NCBI GenBank assembly: GCA_963739355.1
Contig: CAVUAD010000006.1
Location: forward strand, 682,001-746,000
Direction: 5' to 3'
DNA from: JAWVFM01 sp963739355
Lineage (GTDB): Bacteria > Actinomycetota > Thermoleophilia > Solirubrobacterales > 70-9
Length of the DNA: 64,000 nt
The translations under genes were made by a program, and so were the position numbers. Below the pieces are notes generated by a model, which worked only from the letters and a program-made list of their open reading frames with translations, was not told the DNA's origin and did no database searches. Shown here piece after piece: positions 56,403-64,000 of the stretch (the first letter of the stretch is position 1; the number at the start of each line of letters is the position of its first letter).

Positions 56403-57599
56403 TCACTCCGCTGCCGTATTGCGCAGCCGGCGGAGCCGCAGGGCCGTCGCGAGCTCAGGGCTACGCGCAGCCACGCTGCGCCCGAGCTCGTCCTCGATGC
56501 TCCGGATCCGGTAGGCGACCGTACGGTCGTTTACGTTCAGCATCGCCGCCGCGGCAGATGCGTTCTGCCCGGCTCGCAGGTAGGCGTCAAGCGTCGTTCG
56601 CAGCTTCGCCGCTCGCTCATCATCCTCCGCAAGCGGGCCAAGCTCATGCTCGACCAGCCGTCGTGCTACCTGTTCGTCGGTTAGCAGTGCCGCCTCCAGC
56701 GTCACATCGTCGTAGCGGGTGATCGGAGCTCGGAAGCGCTGGCCGACCTGGTGCGCCGCCAGCGCCTCGGTGTGGCTGCGGCGGAATCCGTCGGCCCCCC
56801 AGCGCGGTTCACCGAGGGCAGCGCAGGTGTCCTCGGGCACCTTGACCCCGGCCAGCAGGCGCCAGCCGTGGGTGTCGAGCTCGCGCCGCGCGCCAAGCCA
56901 CCCCCAGACCACCTGGTCCAAGACCGCGATCGTCAACAGGCGGCGGTGAAGCTGCTTTGACAGCTCGTCCAGCCAGGCCTCGGCCTCGGGCCCCTGGACG
57001 ACGAGCGCCAGGTGCTCGACTTCGAGGTCGTAGCCGAGTTCCCCGGCGTCAATCGTCGCCCCGTCGAGGATGTCGCGAACGAGCTGGACGCGCCGCTCGA
57101 TGCTCGAGCGCATGATGCGGTCGCGCTCGCGGATGTACTCAGTGGTGACCTGCCCGGCGATCGCGTCCACGTAGGCGAACAGCCAGTGCGAGCCGATCCG
57201 CAGGACAGCGTGCCGGGATTGGGAGTCGAGCGCGAGCTCTTCAACAACGTCGATGGCCCGCTCCCAGACGACCGCATGCCCGACTCGGTAGGTGTGGAGC
57301 AGCGCCTCGAGCGGTACGCGGGCGCGAGCGGTGACTCGCGCTTCCTCCATCGCTTCCGTGGGTGCGTCGGGCTGAATGCGCGCACCTCCGAGGGCCCCGA
57401 GCACGGCGCGGATGTTTCCGTAGATCGATGCTCGCTCGGCGTCGCGCAGCTCAGGCCGTGAGCCAACATCGTAGTCCGGCACCTCGGCGCGCATTCGCGG
57501 CAGCATCGTCGCCACCAACTCGTCGATCTCCCCCTCGAGCCGGCTGGCCAGCTCGCGCAACGTGTGCTCAACCCCTACCGATGCCGCGCCCCGCATCAC
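56403..57599 (-). CDS. PucR/CdaR-type transcriptional regulator
   Basis: The 398-residue protein has a helical N-terminal half (RsbR-like, about 1-165) and a GGDEF-like/CdaR middle, ending in a PucR-type helix-turn-helix (TLDAYLRAGQNASAAAAMLN, then VNDRTVAYRIRSIEDELGR). Members activate catabolic or stress genes. It is divergent from the FAD oxidase gene (gap 126 nt, with repeat copy A between), so it may control that cassette. Confidence 0.88.
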   Translation of the reverse strand: MMRGAASVGVEHTLRELASRLEGEIDELVATMLPRMRAEVPDYDVGSRPELRDAERASIYGNIRAVLGALGGARIQPDAPTEAMEEARVTARARVPLEALLHTYRVGHAVVWERAIDVVEELALDSQSRHAVLRIGSHWLFAYVDAIAGQVTTEYIRERDRIMRSSIERRVQLVRDILDGATIDAGELGYDLEVEHLALVVQGPEAEAWLDELSKQLHRRLLTIAVLDQVVWGWLGARRELDTHGWRLLAGVKVPEDTCAALGEPRWGADGFRRSHTEALAAHQVGQRFRAPITRYDDVTLEAALLTDEQVARRLVEHELGPLAEDDERAAKLRTTLDAYLRAGQNASAAAAMLNVNDRTVAYRIRSIEDELGRSVAARSPELATALRLRRLRNTAAE

Positions 57600-57644
57600 C
57601 TCAACAGCTTAGATCGTCGGTCCCGCCGGCGAAGTCGAATGTCC

Positions 57645-57704
57645 CTTCGGAACTCGCCGAGCACCCGTCGCGCGATTACGCCTTTCGCGTAGCCGGGGCG
57701 GGCG
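57645..57704 (+). repeat. 62-nt dispersed repeat, copy A
   Basis: It reads CTTCGGAACTCGCCGAGC, then CCCGTCGCGCGATTACG and CCTTTCGCGTAGCCGGGG. It lies in the gap before the FAD oxidase gene. With copy B at 61482-61543, in the same orientation, it frames three genes. Confidence 0.75.
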
Positions 57705-57725
57705 GACGTCGCGATCCTTTGGCGC

Positions 57726-59072
57726 ATGCACTCAACTGATGAACGCACTGAGGAGTCCGTACTGACCCCTGAGGACCCTGGCTACGACGAGGCGCGAACC
57801 GTCTTTGCCACGCACGTCGACCGCCGCCCTGCGCTCATCGCGCGCGCCGGCGGCCCCGACGAGATCGCCCAGCTCATCGCCCACGCCCGCGAGACCGGGT
57901 CCGAAATCGCCGTTCGGGGCGGCGGTCACAGCCCCGCGGGCCATGGCGTCTCCGACGGCGGCGTCGTGATCGACCTCTCGGCGCTGCGCACGTTCGACCT
58001 CGACATTGCCGGGCGCACGGCCTGGGCGGGCACAGGCCTCACGGCCGGCGGGTTCACCGTCGCCGCGGACGAGCACGGGCTCGCGACGGGCTTTGGCGAC
58101 ACGGGCTCCGTCGGGATCGGCGGCATCACGCTCGCCGGCGGCATCGGCTTCCTCGTGCGCAAGCATGGGCTGACGATCGACAATCTGCTCGCGGCTGAGA
58201 TCGTCACCGCGGACGGGCAACTGCGTCGCGTCGACGCCGAAACCGAGCCGGACCTGTTCTGGGCGCTGCGCGGCGGCGGCGGCAACTTCGGCGTCGTCAC
58301 GCGCTTGAAGTACCGGCTCCAGCCAGTCGACACGGTCCTCGCGGGCCTGCTGGTCCTCCCCGCGACGCCCGAAGTGATCGCCGGCTTCGTCGCGGAGGCC
58401 GAAGCGGCGCCAGACGAGCTGAGCACCATCGCCAACGTGATGTCGTCGCCGCCGCTGCCCTTCGTGCCCGCGAACCTCCATGGCAGCCTCGTCGTTATGG
58501 CGAGGATGGTCTACGCGGGCGACGTGGAGGCGGGCCAGCGTGTCGTCGCGCCCTTCCGAACGCTGGCCGAGCCGGTAGCCGACCTTATGCGGCCGATGAG
58601 GTACCCGCAGCTATATCCCGACGAGCAGCGCTCTCGCCTCGGGCGGGTCATTCGCACGATGTTTGCCGGAAGTGTCGGTTCGCGGCAGGCGCAGACGATG
58701 CTCGAGCGGATCGGCGAGTCGTCGGCGATGATGGCAGCCTGCGAGATCCGCGTGCTCGGCGGCGCGATGGCGCGCGTGCCCGCGGACGCCACGGCCTTTG
58801 CCCACCGCCAGAGCCGGATCATGATCAACGTGGCGGCGATCCACGACCCGGCCACCTCCGAGCGCTCGGAGCACGCCGCATGGGTCACCGGACTCACGGC
58901 CGAGCTCTACGACGGCGACCGCGGCGCCTATGTGGGCTTCCTCGAGGACGAGGGCGAGGATCGTGTGCGCGCGGCGTACCCCGGCGCGACATGGGAGCGC
59001 CTGGCCGCGGTGAAGGCCATCTACGACCCCGACAACGTGTTTCGGCTCAACCAGAACGTCCCGCCACGATGA
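57726..59072 (+). CDS. FAD-linked oxidase (berberine-bridge type)
   Basis: The 448-residue protein has an FAD-binding type 4 domain (RGGGHSPAGHGVSDGGVVID, with the His in GGGHS for covalent FAD; GDTGSVGIGGITLAGGIGFL; WALRGGGGNFGVVTRLKYRL) and the BBE C-terminal end (YDPDNVFRLNQNVPP). It oxidises an unknown alcohol or amine with O2. It is the first gene of a cassette with an MFS exporter and an NmrA-type protein, and its stop overlaps a possible start of the next gene. Confidence 0.88.
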   Translation: MHSTDERTEESVLTPEDPGYDEARTVFATHVDRRPALIARAGGPDEIAQLIAHARETGSEIAVRGGGHSPAGHGVSDGGVVIDLSALRTFDLDIAGRTAWAGTGLTAGGFTVAADEHGLATGFGDTGSVGIGGITLAGGIGFLVRKHGLTIDNLLAAEIVTADGQLRRVDAETEPDLFWALRGGGGNFGVVTRLKYRLQPVDTVLAGLLVLPATPEVIAGFVAEAEAAPDELSTIANVMSSPPLPFVPANLHGSLVVMARMVYAGDVEAGQRVVAPFRTLAEPVADLMRPMRYPQLYPDEQRSRLGRVIRTMFAGSVGSRQAQTMLERIGESSAMMAACEIRVLGGAMARVPADATAFAHRQSRIMINVAAIHDPATSERSEHAAWVTGLTAELYDGDRGAYVGFLEDEGEDRVRAAYPGATWERLAAVKAIYDPDNVFRLNQNVPPR

Positions 59073-59116
59073 GCAAGATCAGCCACCTGACCGGAACCCA
59101 GAAAAGGAGCCACCGA

Positions 59117-60595
59117 ATGACCACCGAGAACACCCACATCCGCTGGACCGCCCTCTACGTGCTCTGCGCGGGCGTGCTGATGATCGTCCTCGACGCGACG
59201 ATCGTGAACGTCGCCCTGCCCTCGATCCAGAACGATCTTGGGTTCTCGCAGTCGAGCCTCGCGTGGGTCATCAACGCATACCTGGTCGCCTTCGGCGGCC
59301 TGCTGCTGCTGGCGGGCCGGCTCGGCGACCTGCTCGGTCAGCGGCGCGTCTTCCTGGCCGGCCTCGCAGTGTTCACCAGCGCCTCGGTGCTCTGCGCCTT
59401 CTCGCAAACCGAGGGGATGCTGATCGCCGCCCGCTTCGTCCAGGGCGTCGGCGGGGCACTGGCCGCCGCAGTCGTTCTGGGGATGATCGTGACGATGTTC
59501 CCCGAGCCGCGCGAGCAGGCGAAGGCGATCGGGGTCTACGGGTTTGTCGCTTCGGCCGGCGGGTCGATCGGTTTGCTGGCAGGCGGGGTCCTCACCGACG
59601 CGATTAGCTGGCACTGGATCTTCTTCATCAACGTCCCGATCGGGATCGCGACCGCGATCCTGACCCGCCGGCTGGTCGAGGACCGCCCCGGGATCGGCTG
59701 GGATCAGGGAGCGGACCTGCCCGGGGCCGTGATCCTGACCAGCGGCCTGATGATCGGTGTCTACGCGATCCTCCAGGTCACCGCGGAGGGCTGGACCTCG
59801 TGGCAGGTCCTGGGCCTCGGCGCCATTTCCGGCGTCCTCGTCGGCGGCTTCCTGCGCCGCCAGGCGCGGATCCCGACCCCGCTGATGCCGCTGCGCCTGT
59901 TCCACTCGCGCAACGTCACCGGCGCGAACGTGATCCTGGCGCTGATGGTCGCCGGGATGTTCGCGATGTTCTTCCTCGGCGCGCTCTATCTGCAGGAGGT
60001 CCTCGGCTACAGCCCGCTGCAGGTTGGGCTCGCCTTCCTGCCCTCGACCCTGGTCATGGGTGCGATGTCGCTGCGCTACTCCGAGCGCCTGCAGATGCGA
60101 TTCGGTCCGAAGCGGACGCTGATTCCCTCGATGGTCTCGATCACGGCCGGCCTGCTGCTCTTCGCTCGCACGCCGGTCGACGGCAACTACCTCATAGATG
60201 TCGTCCCGGCTGTGGTCCTGATCGGCCTGGGTGCCGGCACCGGGTTCCCGGCGCTGATGTCGCTGGCGATGTCCGGGGCGACGCCGAGCGATGCGGGCCT
60301 CGCCTCCGGCCTCGTCAACGCGGTCACCCAGGTCGGGGGCGCGATCGGGCTCGCGGTGCTGGCGACGCTGGCCGCGTCGCACACGGACAACCTGCTCACC
60401 GACGGCGAGTCGCACACGGTGGCGCTGAACGGCGGCTTCCATCTGGCCTACCTGCTGGGGGCGGCTTTGGTCATGGCGGCGATCGCCGTCGCGGTCAAGG
60501 TGCTGCAGGCGCCGGCGCCCGCCGAGGTGGCGGCCATGCACCGAGGCGGTGAGGGGCAGGCAATGGACGCCGAGCCAGCGACCGAGGCTGCCTGA
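59117..60595 (+). CDS. MFS exporter, DHA2 (14-TMS) family
   Basis: About 492 residues from the ATG at 59117, chosen because AAAAGGAGC lies upstream; an ATG at 59069 overlapping the previous stop is the alternative. It has about 14 membrane helices, the DHA2 start DATIVNVALPSIQNDLGF, motif A-like GRLGDLLGQRR and motif C-like ASAGGSIGLLAGGVL. It likely expels a drug or the oxidase product with protons. Confidence 0.9.
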   Translation: MTTENTHIRWTALYVLCAGVLMIVLDATIVNVALPSIQNDLGFSQSSLAWVINAYLVAFGGLLLLAGRLGDLLGQRRVFLAGLAVFTSASVLCAFSQTEGMLIAARFVQGVGGALAAAVVLGMIVTMFPEPREQAKAIGVYGFVASAGGSIGLLAGGVLTDAISWHWIFFINVPIGIATAILTRRLVEDRPGIGWDQGADLPGAVILTSGLMIGVYAILQVTAEGWTSWQVLGLGAISGVLVGGFLRRQARIPTPLMPLRLFHSRNVTGANVILALMVAGMFAMFFLGALYLQEVLGYSPLQVGLAFLPSTLVMGAMSLRYSERLQMRFGPKRTLIPSMVSITAGLLLFARTPVDGNYLIDVVPAVVLIGLGAGTGFPALMSLAMSGATPSDAGLASGLVNAVTQVGGAIGLAVLATLAASHTDNLLTDGESHTVALNGGFHLAYLLGAALVMAAIAVAVKVLQAPAPAEVAAMHRGGEGQAMDAEPATEAA

Positions 60596-60651
60596 TCCAG
60601 TGGTGTGGTGGCGCGTGTGACTGCGAGAAGAAACAAGCTGAGGTAGCTGAA

Positions 60652-61530
60652 ATGACGACCAAGATCCTCGTCACGGGAGGGACTGGAAGCGTCGGCAGGC
60701 ACGTGATCTCCGAGTTGGTCGCCCGCGATTGCGATGTCCGCGCCGTCGTGCGGGATCCCTGCACCGCGTCACTTCCGCCTGGCATCGGCGTCGCGCGCGG
60801 GGACCTGTCGTCGCCGGAGACCCTGGGGGCTGCTCTGCGCGACGTCGGAAGCGTCTATCTGATGTGGCCCGCCCTGCCCGTGGAGCCTCGCGTGGTGGAC
60901 ATGATCGCCTCGCGCGCGGAGCGTGTTGTGTACCTCTCGGCCGACGTGCCTGACCTTGCCGACGGCGAGCAGCCCGTGAGCTTTCACCAGGAGCTCGAGC
61001 GGCTGATCAGGAAATCCGGCCTGAGCTGGACGTTCGTGCGTGGCATCGACTTCGCGACGAACACGCTTCGGTGGGCCGAACAGGTCAAGCAGGGCGTTGT
61101 CCGACTGCCTTACGGACAGGCATCGAGATCGTTGATCCACGAGCGCGACGTTGCCAGGGTCGTCGCTCACGTGCTCACCTCGGATGGGCACGATGAGGCC
61201 AAGTACCTGATCACCGGGCCCGAGTCGATCCCTCAGGCCGAGCTGGTCAGGACGATCGGCGAGGCGATTCAGCGTGACGTTCGCTGGCAAGAGCTGACAC
61301 CCGCCCAGGCGCGGGAAGAGCTGACGGAGTCATGGGGGGACGCCGAGCTGGTCGACGCCCGATTGCGTGCCTGGTCGGCCCTCGTGGATTCCCCGGAACG
61401 AGTGACCGACACCGTCGAGCGTTTGCTGGGGGCGCCGGCGATGACCTTCAGGGAGTGGGCGCAGGACCACGTCGACGACTTCCTTCGGAAGTCGCCAAGC
61501 GCCCCCGGCTCGATTGCGAGTTTCGCGTAG
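60652..61530 (+). CDS. NmrA-like NAD(P)-binding protein
   Basis: The 292-residue protein has the Rossmann start ILVTGGTGSVGRHVISELV and an NmrA/azoreductase-like middle (YLMWPALPVEPRVVDMI, SLIHERDVARVVAHVL). It lacks the full YxxxK of SDRs, as is normal in this group. It may act as a redox sensor or quinone reductase. Its last 15 residues and TAG are encoded by repeat copy B. Confidence 0.85.
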   Translation: MTTKILVTGGTGSVGRHVISELVARDCDVRAVVRDPCTASLPPGIGVARGDLSSPETLGAALRDVGSVYLMWPALPVEPRVVDMIASRAERVVYLSADVPDLADGEQPVSFHQELERLIRKSGLSWTFVRGIDFATNTLRWAEQVKQGVVRLPYGQASRSLIHERDVARVVAHVLTSDGHDEAKYLITGPESIPQAELVRTIGEAIQRDVRWQELTPAQAREELTESWGDAELVDARLRAWSALVDSPERVTDTVERLLGAPAMTFREWAQDHVDDFLRKSPSAPGSIASFA

Positions 61531-61543
61531 CGGTGGCAGGCGG
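61482..61543 (+). repeat. 62-nt dispersed repeat, copy B
   Basis: It reads CCTTCGGAAGTCGCCAAGCG, then CCCCGGCTCGATTGCGAG and TTTCGCGTAGCGGTGGC. Same orientation as copy A. It is coding for the end of the NmrA gene, including its stop. Confidence 0.72.
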
Positions 61544-61551
61544 CCGCGGCC

Positions 61552-62259
61552 ATGCTTGAGCAGATGACTTCCGGACACATTGCGACAGCTGTTTCGCCCC
61601 GGTTCCACCCACGGCGCCAGGTCGCCCGGGTGCTCGTCGGGGTGGTCCTCGTGGTCGGCTCGGCCGGAGCGATCGTCGCCGGGGGGCTCATGGCGTTCGT
61701 GAGTGTCGGCAAGACGTACGTGGAGCTGGGGGCGCATGGCAGCTACCGCACCGACCGGCTCGGACTGGCCACCGACAGCACGAATTGGCGAACGCAGTTC
61801 CTCGGATGGGCCGATGCGGTCCGTCTGGAGGTCGCATCAGATGACGAGAAGCCGATCTTCGTTGGCGTTGCCGCGCCGAACACGATCAGCCGCTGGCTTT
61901 CCGCCACCGGCTACACCACGTATGCAGAGCACATCGGTCAGGGCGTTACGCGCATCGACCACGGCGGCGCGGCGTCCGTGGCTCCGTCCGTGAAAGCAGT
62001 CGACTGGACCGCGCAGGCGCAGGGCGTCGGAACGCAGACACTGAGCTGGAAGGCGACCGACGGCCCGCAGGTCGTGTTCGCCATGAATGCCGACGGGTCG
62101 CGGCCGGTGGCCGTGCGGATCGCTTCGTCGGCGGTCACGCTCGGCCGGATGCCGGTGTGGGTCCCAGCGGGCACGCTGGTCTTCGGAATCGTCCTGCTGT
62201 CGAGCGGAATCGTCGTTCTGCGGCGAGCGATGCGAGCTCGTCGAGCGGCGGCCCACTAG
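61552..62259 (+). CDS. two-pass membrane protein, unknown function
   Basis: The 235-residue protein has a membrane helix near 30-50 (VLVGVVLVVGSAGAIVAGG) and one near 205-225 (LVFGIVLLSSGIVVLRRAM), with an outside beta-rich domain between (FVGVAAPNTISRWLS, TLSWKATDGPQVVFAMNADG). This layout is common in actinobacterial membrane proteins without known role. It starts 9 nt after repeat B. Confidence 0.7.
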   Translation: MLEQMTSGHIATAVSPRFHPRRQVARVLVGVVLVVGSAGAIVAGGLMAFVSVGKTYVELGAHGSYRTDRLGLATDSTNWRTQFLGWADAVRLEVASDDEKPIFVGVAAPNTISRWLSATGYTTYAEHIGQGVTRIDHGGAASVAPSVKAVDWTAQAQGVGTQTLSWKATDGPQVVFAMNADGSRPVAVRIASSAVTLGRMPVWVPAGTLVFGIVLLSSGIVVLRRAMRARRAAAH

Positions 62260-62329
62260 GTGGCGTATGGAGCCTGACCGAATCATTCCCAAGGAAGCCG
62301 CACACATGGAGAAACAGAGGAGGACTCAA

Positions 62330-63241
62330 ATGAGATCGACCAACATCGACCCCGAACTGGAAGCGTCCATTTCGTTGTTCCCACCAGCCGATCTGACCGA
62401 CCCGGTCATCGCACGCCAGAACCTCGCCGCACTGGCCGGCGCGGCACCCGCCCCCGACACCGCAGGCTTGGAGATCGAGGACCGTGCCGTGCCCGCGAAT
62501 CCGGACGTACCTGTGCGGATCTATCGCCCGCACGGTGCGCACGGCGCCATCGTCTGGCTGCACGGCGGCGGATTTGTCATGGGTGACCTGGAGACGGAGC
62601 ACCCGTGGGCGGTCCGGGTCGCGGACAGCTCGAACGCGGTGGTGATCTCAGTGGGTTACCGGCGGGCCCCCGAGCATCGATTCCCGGCGGCCCTTGACGA
62701 CTCATACGCCGTGCTGCTCTGGGCGGCCGAGCACGCAGCCGAACTGGGCATCGACCCGGAACGGATCGCGGTCGGCGGCCACGCTGCCGGCGCCGGACTA
62801 GCCGCTGCGGTGGCCTTGCGGGCACGTGACCAGCAGGGACCGCGAATCCGCTTCCAGCTACTCAACCAGCCCGAACTCGATGACCGCCAGGAAACGTGGT
62901 CGGCACGACACTTCACCGATACGCCGTTCATGACGCGCGAGAAGGTCGCCGCATCGTGGCGGCACTACCTGGGGTCCGTGTCCGCCTCACCGTACGCTTC
63001 GCCGGCGCGGGCCACCGATCTGTGCGACCTGCCTCCAGCCTACGTCAGCTCCGCAGAGTTCGACCCGAACCGCGACGAGGCCATCACCTACGCGCTGCGG
63101 CTGCTTCGGGCGGGTGTGCCGGTCGAGCTGCACCAGTGGGTCGGCACGTTCCACGGGTCGCAGGCGGTCCTGTCCGCCGACGTGTCGCAGCGGCAGATGG
63201 CGGAACTCGGCGCTGCCCTGCGCCGTGCTCTGGCCCAGTGA
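62330..63241 (+). CDS. HSL-type alpha/beta hydrolase with Ala in place of the nucleophile
   Basis: About 303 residues; the ATG at 62330 has GAGGAGG in front and is the best start. HGGGFVMGD forms the oxyanion hole, and the Asp in SAEFDPNRDEA and His in VGTFHGSQ are kept. The nucleophile elbow should read GDSAG or GHSAG but here is GGHAAGAG, so the catalytic Ser is Ala (codon GCT, one base from TCT). It is likely inactive as an esterase or has another role. Confidence 0.85.
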   Translation: MRSTNIDPELEASISLFPPADLTDPVIARQNLAALAGAAPAPDTAGLEIEDRAVPANPDVPVRIYRPHGAHGAIVWLHGGGFVMGDLETEHPWAVRVADSSNAVVISVGYRRAPEHRFPAALDDSYAVLLWAAEHAAELGIDPERIAVGGHAAGAGLAAAVALRARDQQGPRIRFQLLNQPELDDRQETWSARHFTDTPFMTREKVAASWRHYLGSVSASPYASPARATDLCDLPPAYVSSAEFDPNRDEAITYALRLLRAGVPVELHQWVGTFHGSQAVLSADVSQRQMAELGAALRRALAQ

Positions 63242-63437
63242 CGTGCGCTCGTCGGGAGGAGGCCCTGGCCGACGCGCGAAGCACGCTCCGCCCGATAGAG
63301 AGCACATTCGCGCACATCGCCGCACATCCGCGCACATCCAGCCACGCCCGGGGACGCCCATCCGTGCCTGAGGCGCCGTCGCGTCACACGCGAGCAGTCA
63401 CCGCAGGGTCCGCCGAGTTTCGTATTACACTTCTCTG
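63242..63437. other. gap with short imperfect tandem repeats
   Basis: CGCACATC-like units recur three times near 63310-63340. No gene is evident. TATTAC at 63423-63428 is a possible -10 for the toxin gene, 9 nt before its GTG. Confidence 0.4.
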
Positions 63438-63674
63438 GTGGAGATACATCCGTCGGCACGCAAGCACGGCATCGCCGACGGAGACATCGAGCACGCAACG
63501 GCGAACGCGATGACGACCGACGACCTGGACGACAACAAGCGCCTCTACCTTGGGCCCTCCCGCGCGGCGGACATTCTCGAGGTGCTGACGATCATGCGCA
63601 ATGACGGGACCGAGCTCGCGGTCCATGCAATGAGGATGCGCCCGAAGTACCGGCGTCTCCTACCGGAGAACTGA
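63438..63674 (+). CDS. small toxin-like protein of a toxin-antitoxin pair
   Basis: The 78-residue protein (GTG at 63438) reads VEIHPSARKHGIADGDIEHA and ends ELAVHAMRMRPKYRRLLPEN. Its order (SARKHGI near the start, LYLGPSRAADILEVL in the middle, HAMRMRPKY at the end) resembles the BrnT-like RNase toxins and their relatives. The next gene, 1 nt later, is a ribbon-helix-helix protein, as in type II pairs. The toxin identity is inferred. Confidence 0.65.
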   Translation: MEIHPSARKHGIADGDIEHATANAMTTDDLDDNKRLYLGPSRAADILEVLTIMRNDGTELAVHAMRMRPKYRRLLPEN

Positions 63675-63675
63675 G

Positions 63676-63957
63676 ATGGCGACGAAGAAGACTTACGGCA
63701 AGACCGCCAGCGGCAAGCGAATCACCGAGGATTTCGTCGCGGAGGTGGCCGCGGAGGCCGAGGCCGGCTACGACGTCGAGGAGATTCTGCACCGCCGACC
63801 CGGCCGGCCCACGCTCGGATCCGCCCCGGCGAGCGTCGAGTCAGTTCGCTTGGAGCCGGAGCTTCGCAGCGCACTCACCGAGCGTGCTGAACGGGATCAC
63901 GAAACGACCTCGTCGGTGATTCGGAAGGCGCTGCGCAGGTACCTCGAGGTTCACTGA
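63676..63957 (+). CDS. ribbon-helix-helix antitoxin-like protein
   Basis: The 93-residue protein has VESVRLEPELRSALTERAER and then TTSSVIRKALRRYLE, a ribbon-helix-helix DNA-binding pattern, after a basic, flexible N-terminus (KKTYGKTASGKRI) and a GRPTLG linker. It should bind the toxin and repress the pair. The gap to the upstream gene is 1 nt. Confidence 0.72.
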   Translation: MATKKTYGKTASGKRITEDFVAEVAAEAEAGYDVEEILHRRPGRPTLGSAPASVESVRLEPELRSALTERAERDHETTSSVIRKALRRYLEVH

Positions 63958-64000
63958 CGCCGGAGGTCGGAGGACCGTCGCGTCTCCGGTGATGCTCATC
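63958..64000. other. edge, nothing seen
   Basis: No feature is recognised in the last 43 nt. Confidence 0.5.

Noticed and set aside
63290..63345. CGCACATC units as a CRISPR or iteron array
   Set aside because: Only three short imperfect units without regular spacers; too weak for either.

Overview
The window is very GC-rich, tightly packed bacterial DNA. The gene families (AidB-like acyl-CoA dehydrogenase, DUF6636 and CSLREA-type secreted proteins, a b558-type succinate dehydrogenase beside a CCG-domain one, a large SRP RNA with an Alu domain) and the frequent leaderless GTG/ATG starts about 6-8 nt after a TANNNT -10 box suggest an actinobacterium, most likely of the Thermoleophilia/Solirubrobacterales type. 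That placement is inference; no rRNA is present.

Layout. 1-13.5 kb: an AbiEi-like/DUF559 gene framed by two 45-nt palindromic repeats, a diiron R2-like/SCP2 protein with a convergent TetR, a DUF6636 secreted protein, an hsp20-lon operon, an MBL hydrolase, a large adenylate cyclase-ATPase with a convergent cNMP-binding protein, a lipid hydroxylase and a small DNA-binding protein. 13.5-26.9 kb: icd-mdh, a TetR with a perfect operator followed by acyl-CoA dehydrogenase and enoyl-CoA hydratase genes, a lipoprotein, an M28 peptidase, an M50/CBS protease and sdhCAB. 26.9-33 kb: a GGDEF protein, a second non-classical succinate dehydrogenase/fumarate reductase (flavoprotein, iron-sulfur protein, CCG protein) and a Na+/H+ antiporter. 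33-44.8 kb: an MBL hydrolase, a lysC-asd-membrane protein operon, a degenerate GH3 protein, a CASTOR/POLLUX-like channel divergent from a PadR-MMPL operon. 44.8-52.4 kb: a REP-associated transposase with a REP palindrome at each end, secreted proteins, the dnaX-ebfC-recR operon, a large SRP RNA that no open reading frame reveals, and a 3-hydroxyisobutyrate dehydrogenase-like gene.

From about 52.4 kb the character changes. A DHFR-like gene has an internal deletion. A tRNA-Val(CAC) has its 3' half duplicated 218 nt downstream. An MMPL gene and a small helical gene each carry an apparent +1 shift. Then come a PucR-type regulator and an FAD oxidase/MFS/NmrA cassette bounded by three copies of a roughly 62-nt repeat, a hydrolase that has lost its nucleophilic serine, and a probable toxin-antitoxin pair. 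This end resembles a decaying, mosaic accessory region next to a tRNA.

Working together: icd, mdh and two succinate dehydrogenase types give much of the TCA cycle in 18 kb; lysC-asd begins the aspartate pathway; dnaX, ebfC and recR link replication and repair; SRP RNA serves membrane targeting. At least six families of dispersed or palindromic repeats sit at gene ends or inside genes, and two distant promoters share an 11-bp-periodic repeat that looks like a response-regulator site.
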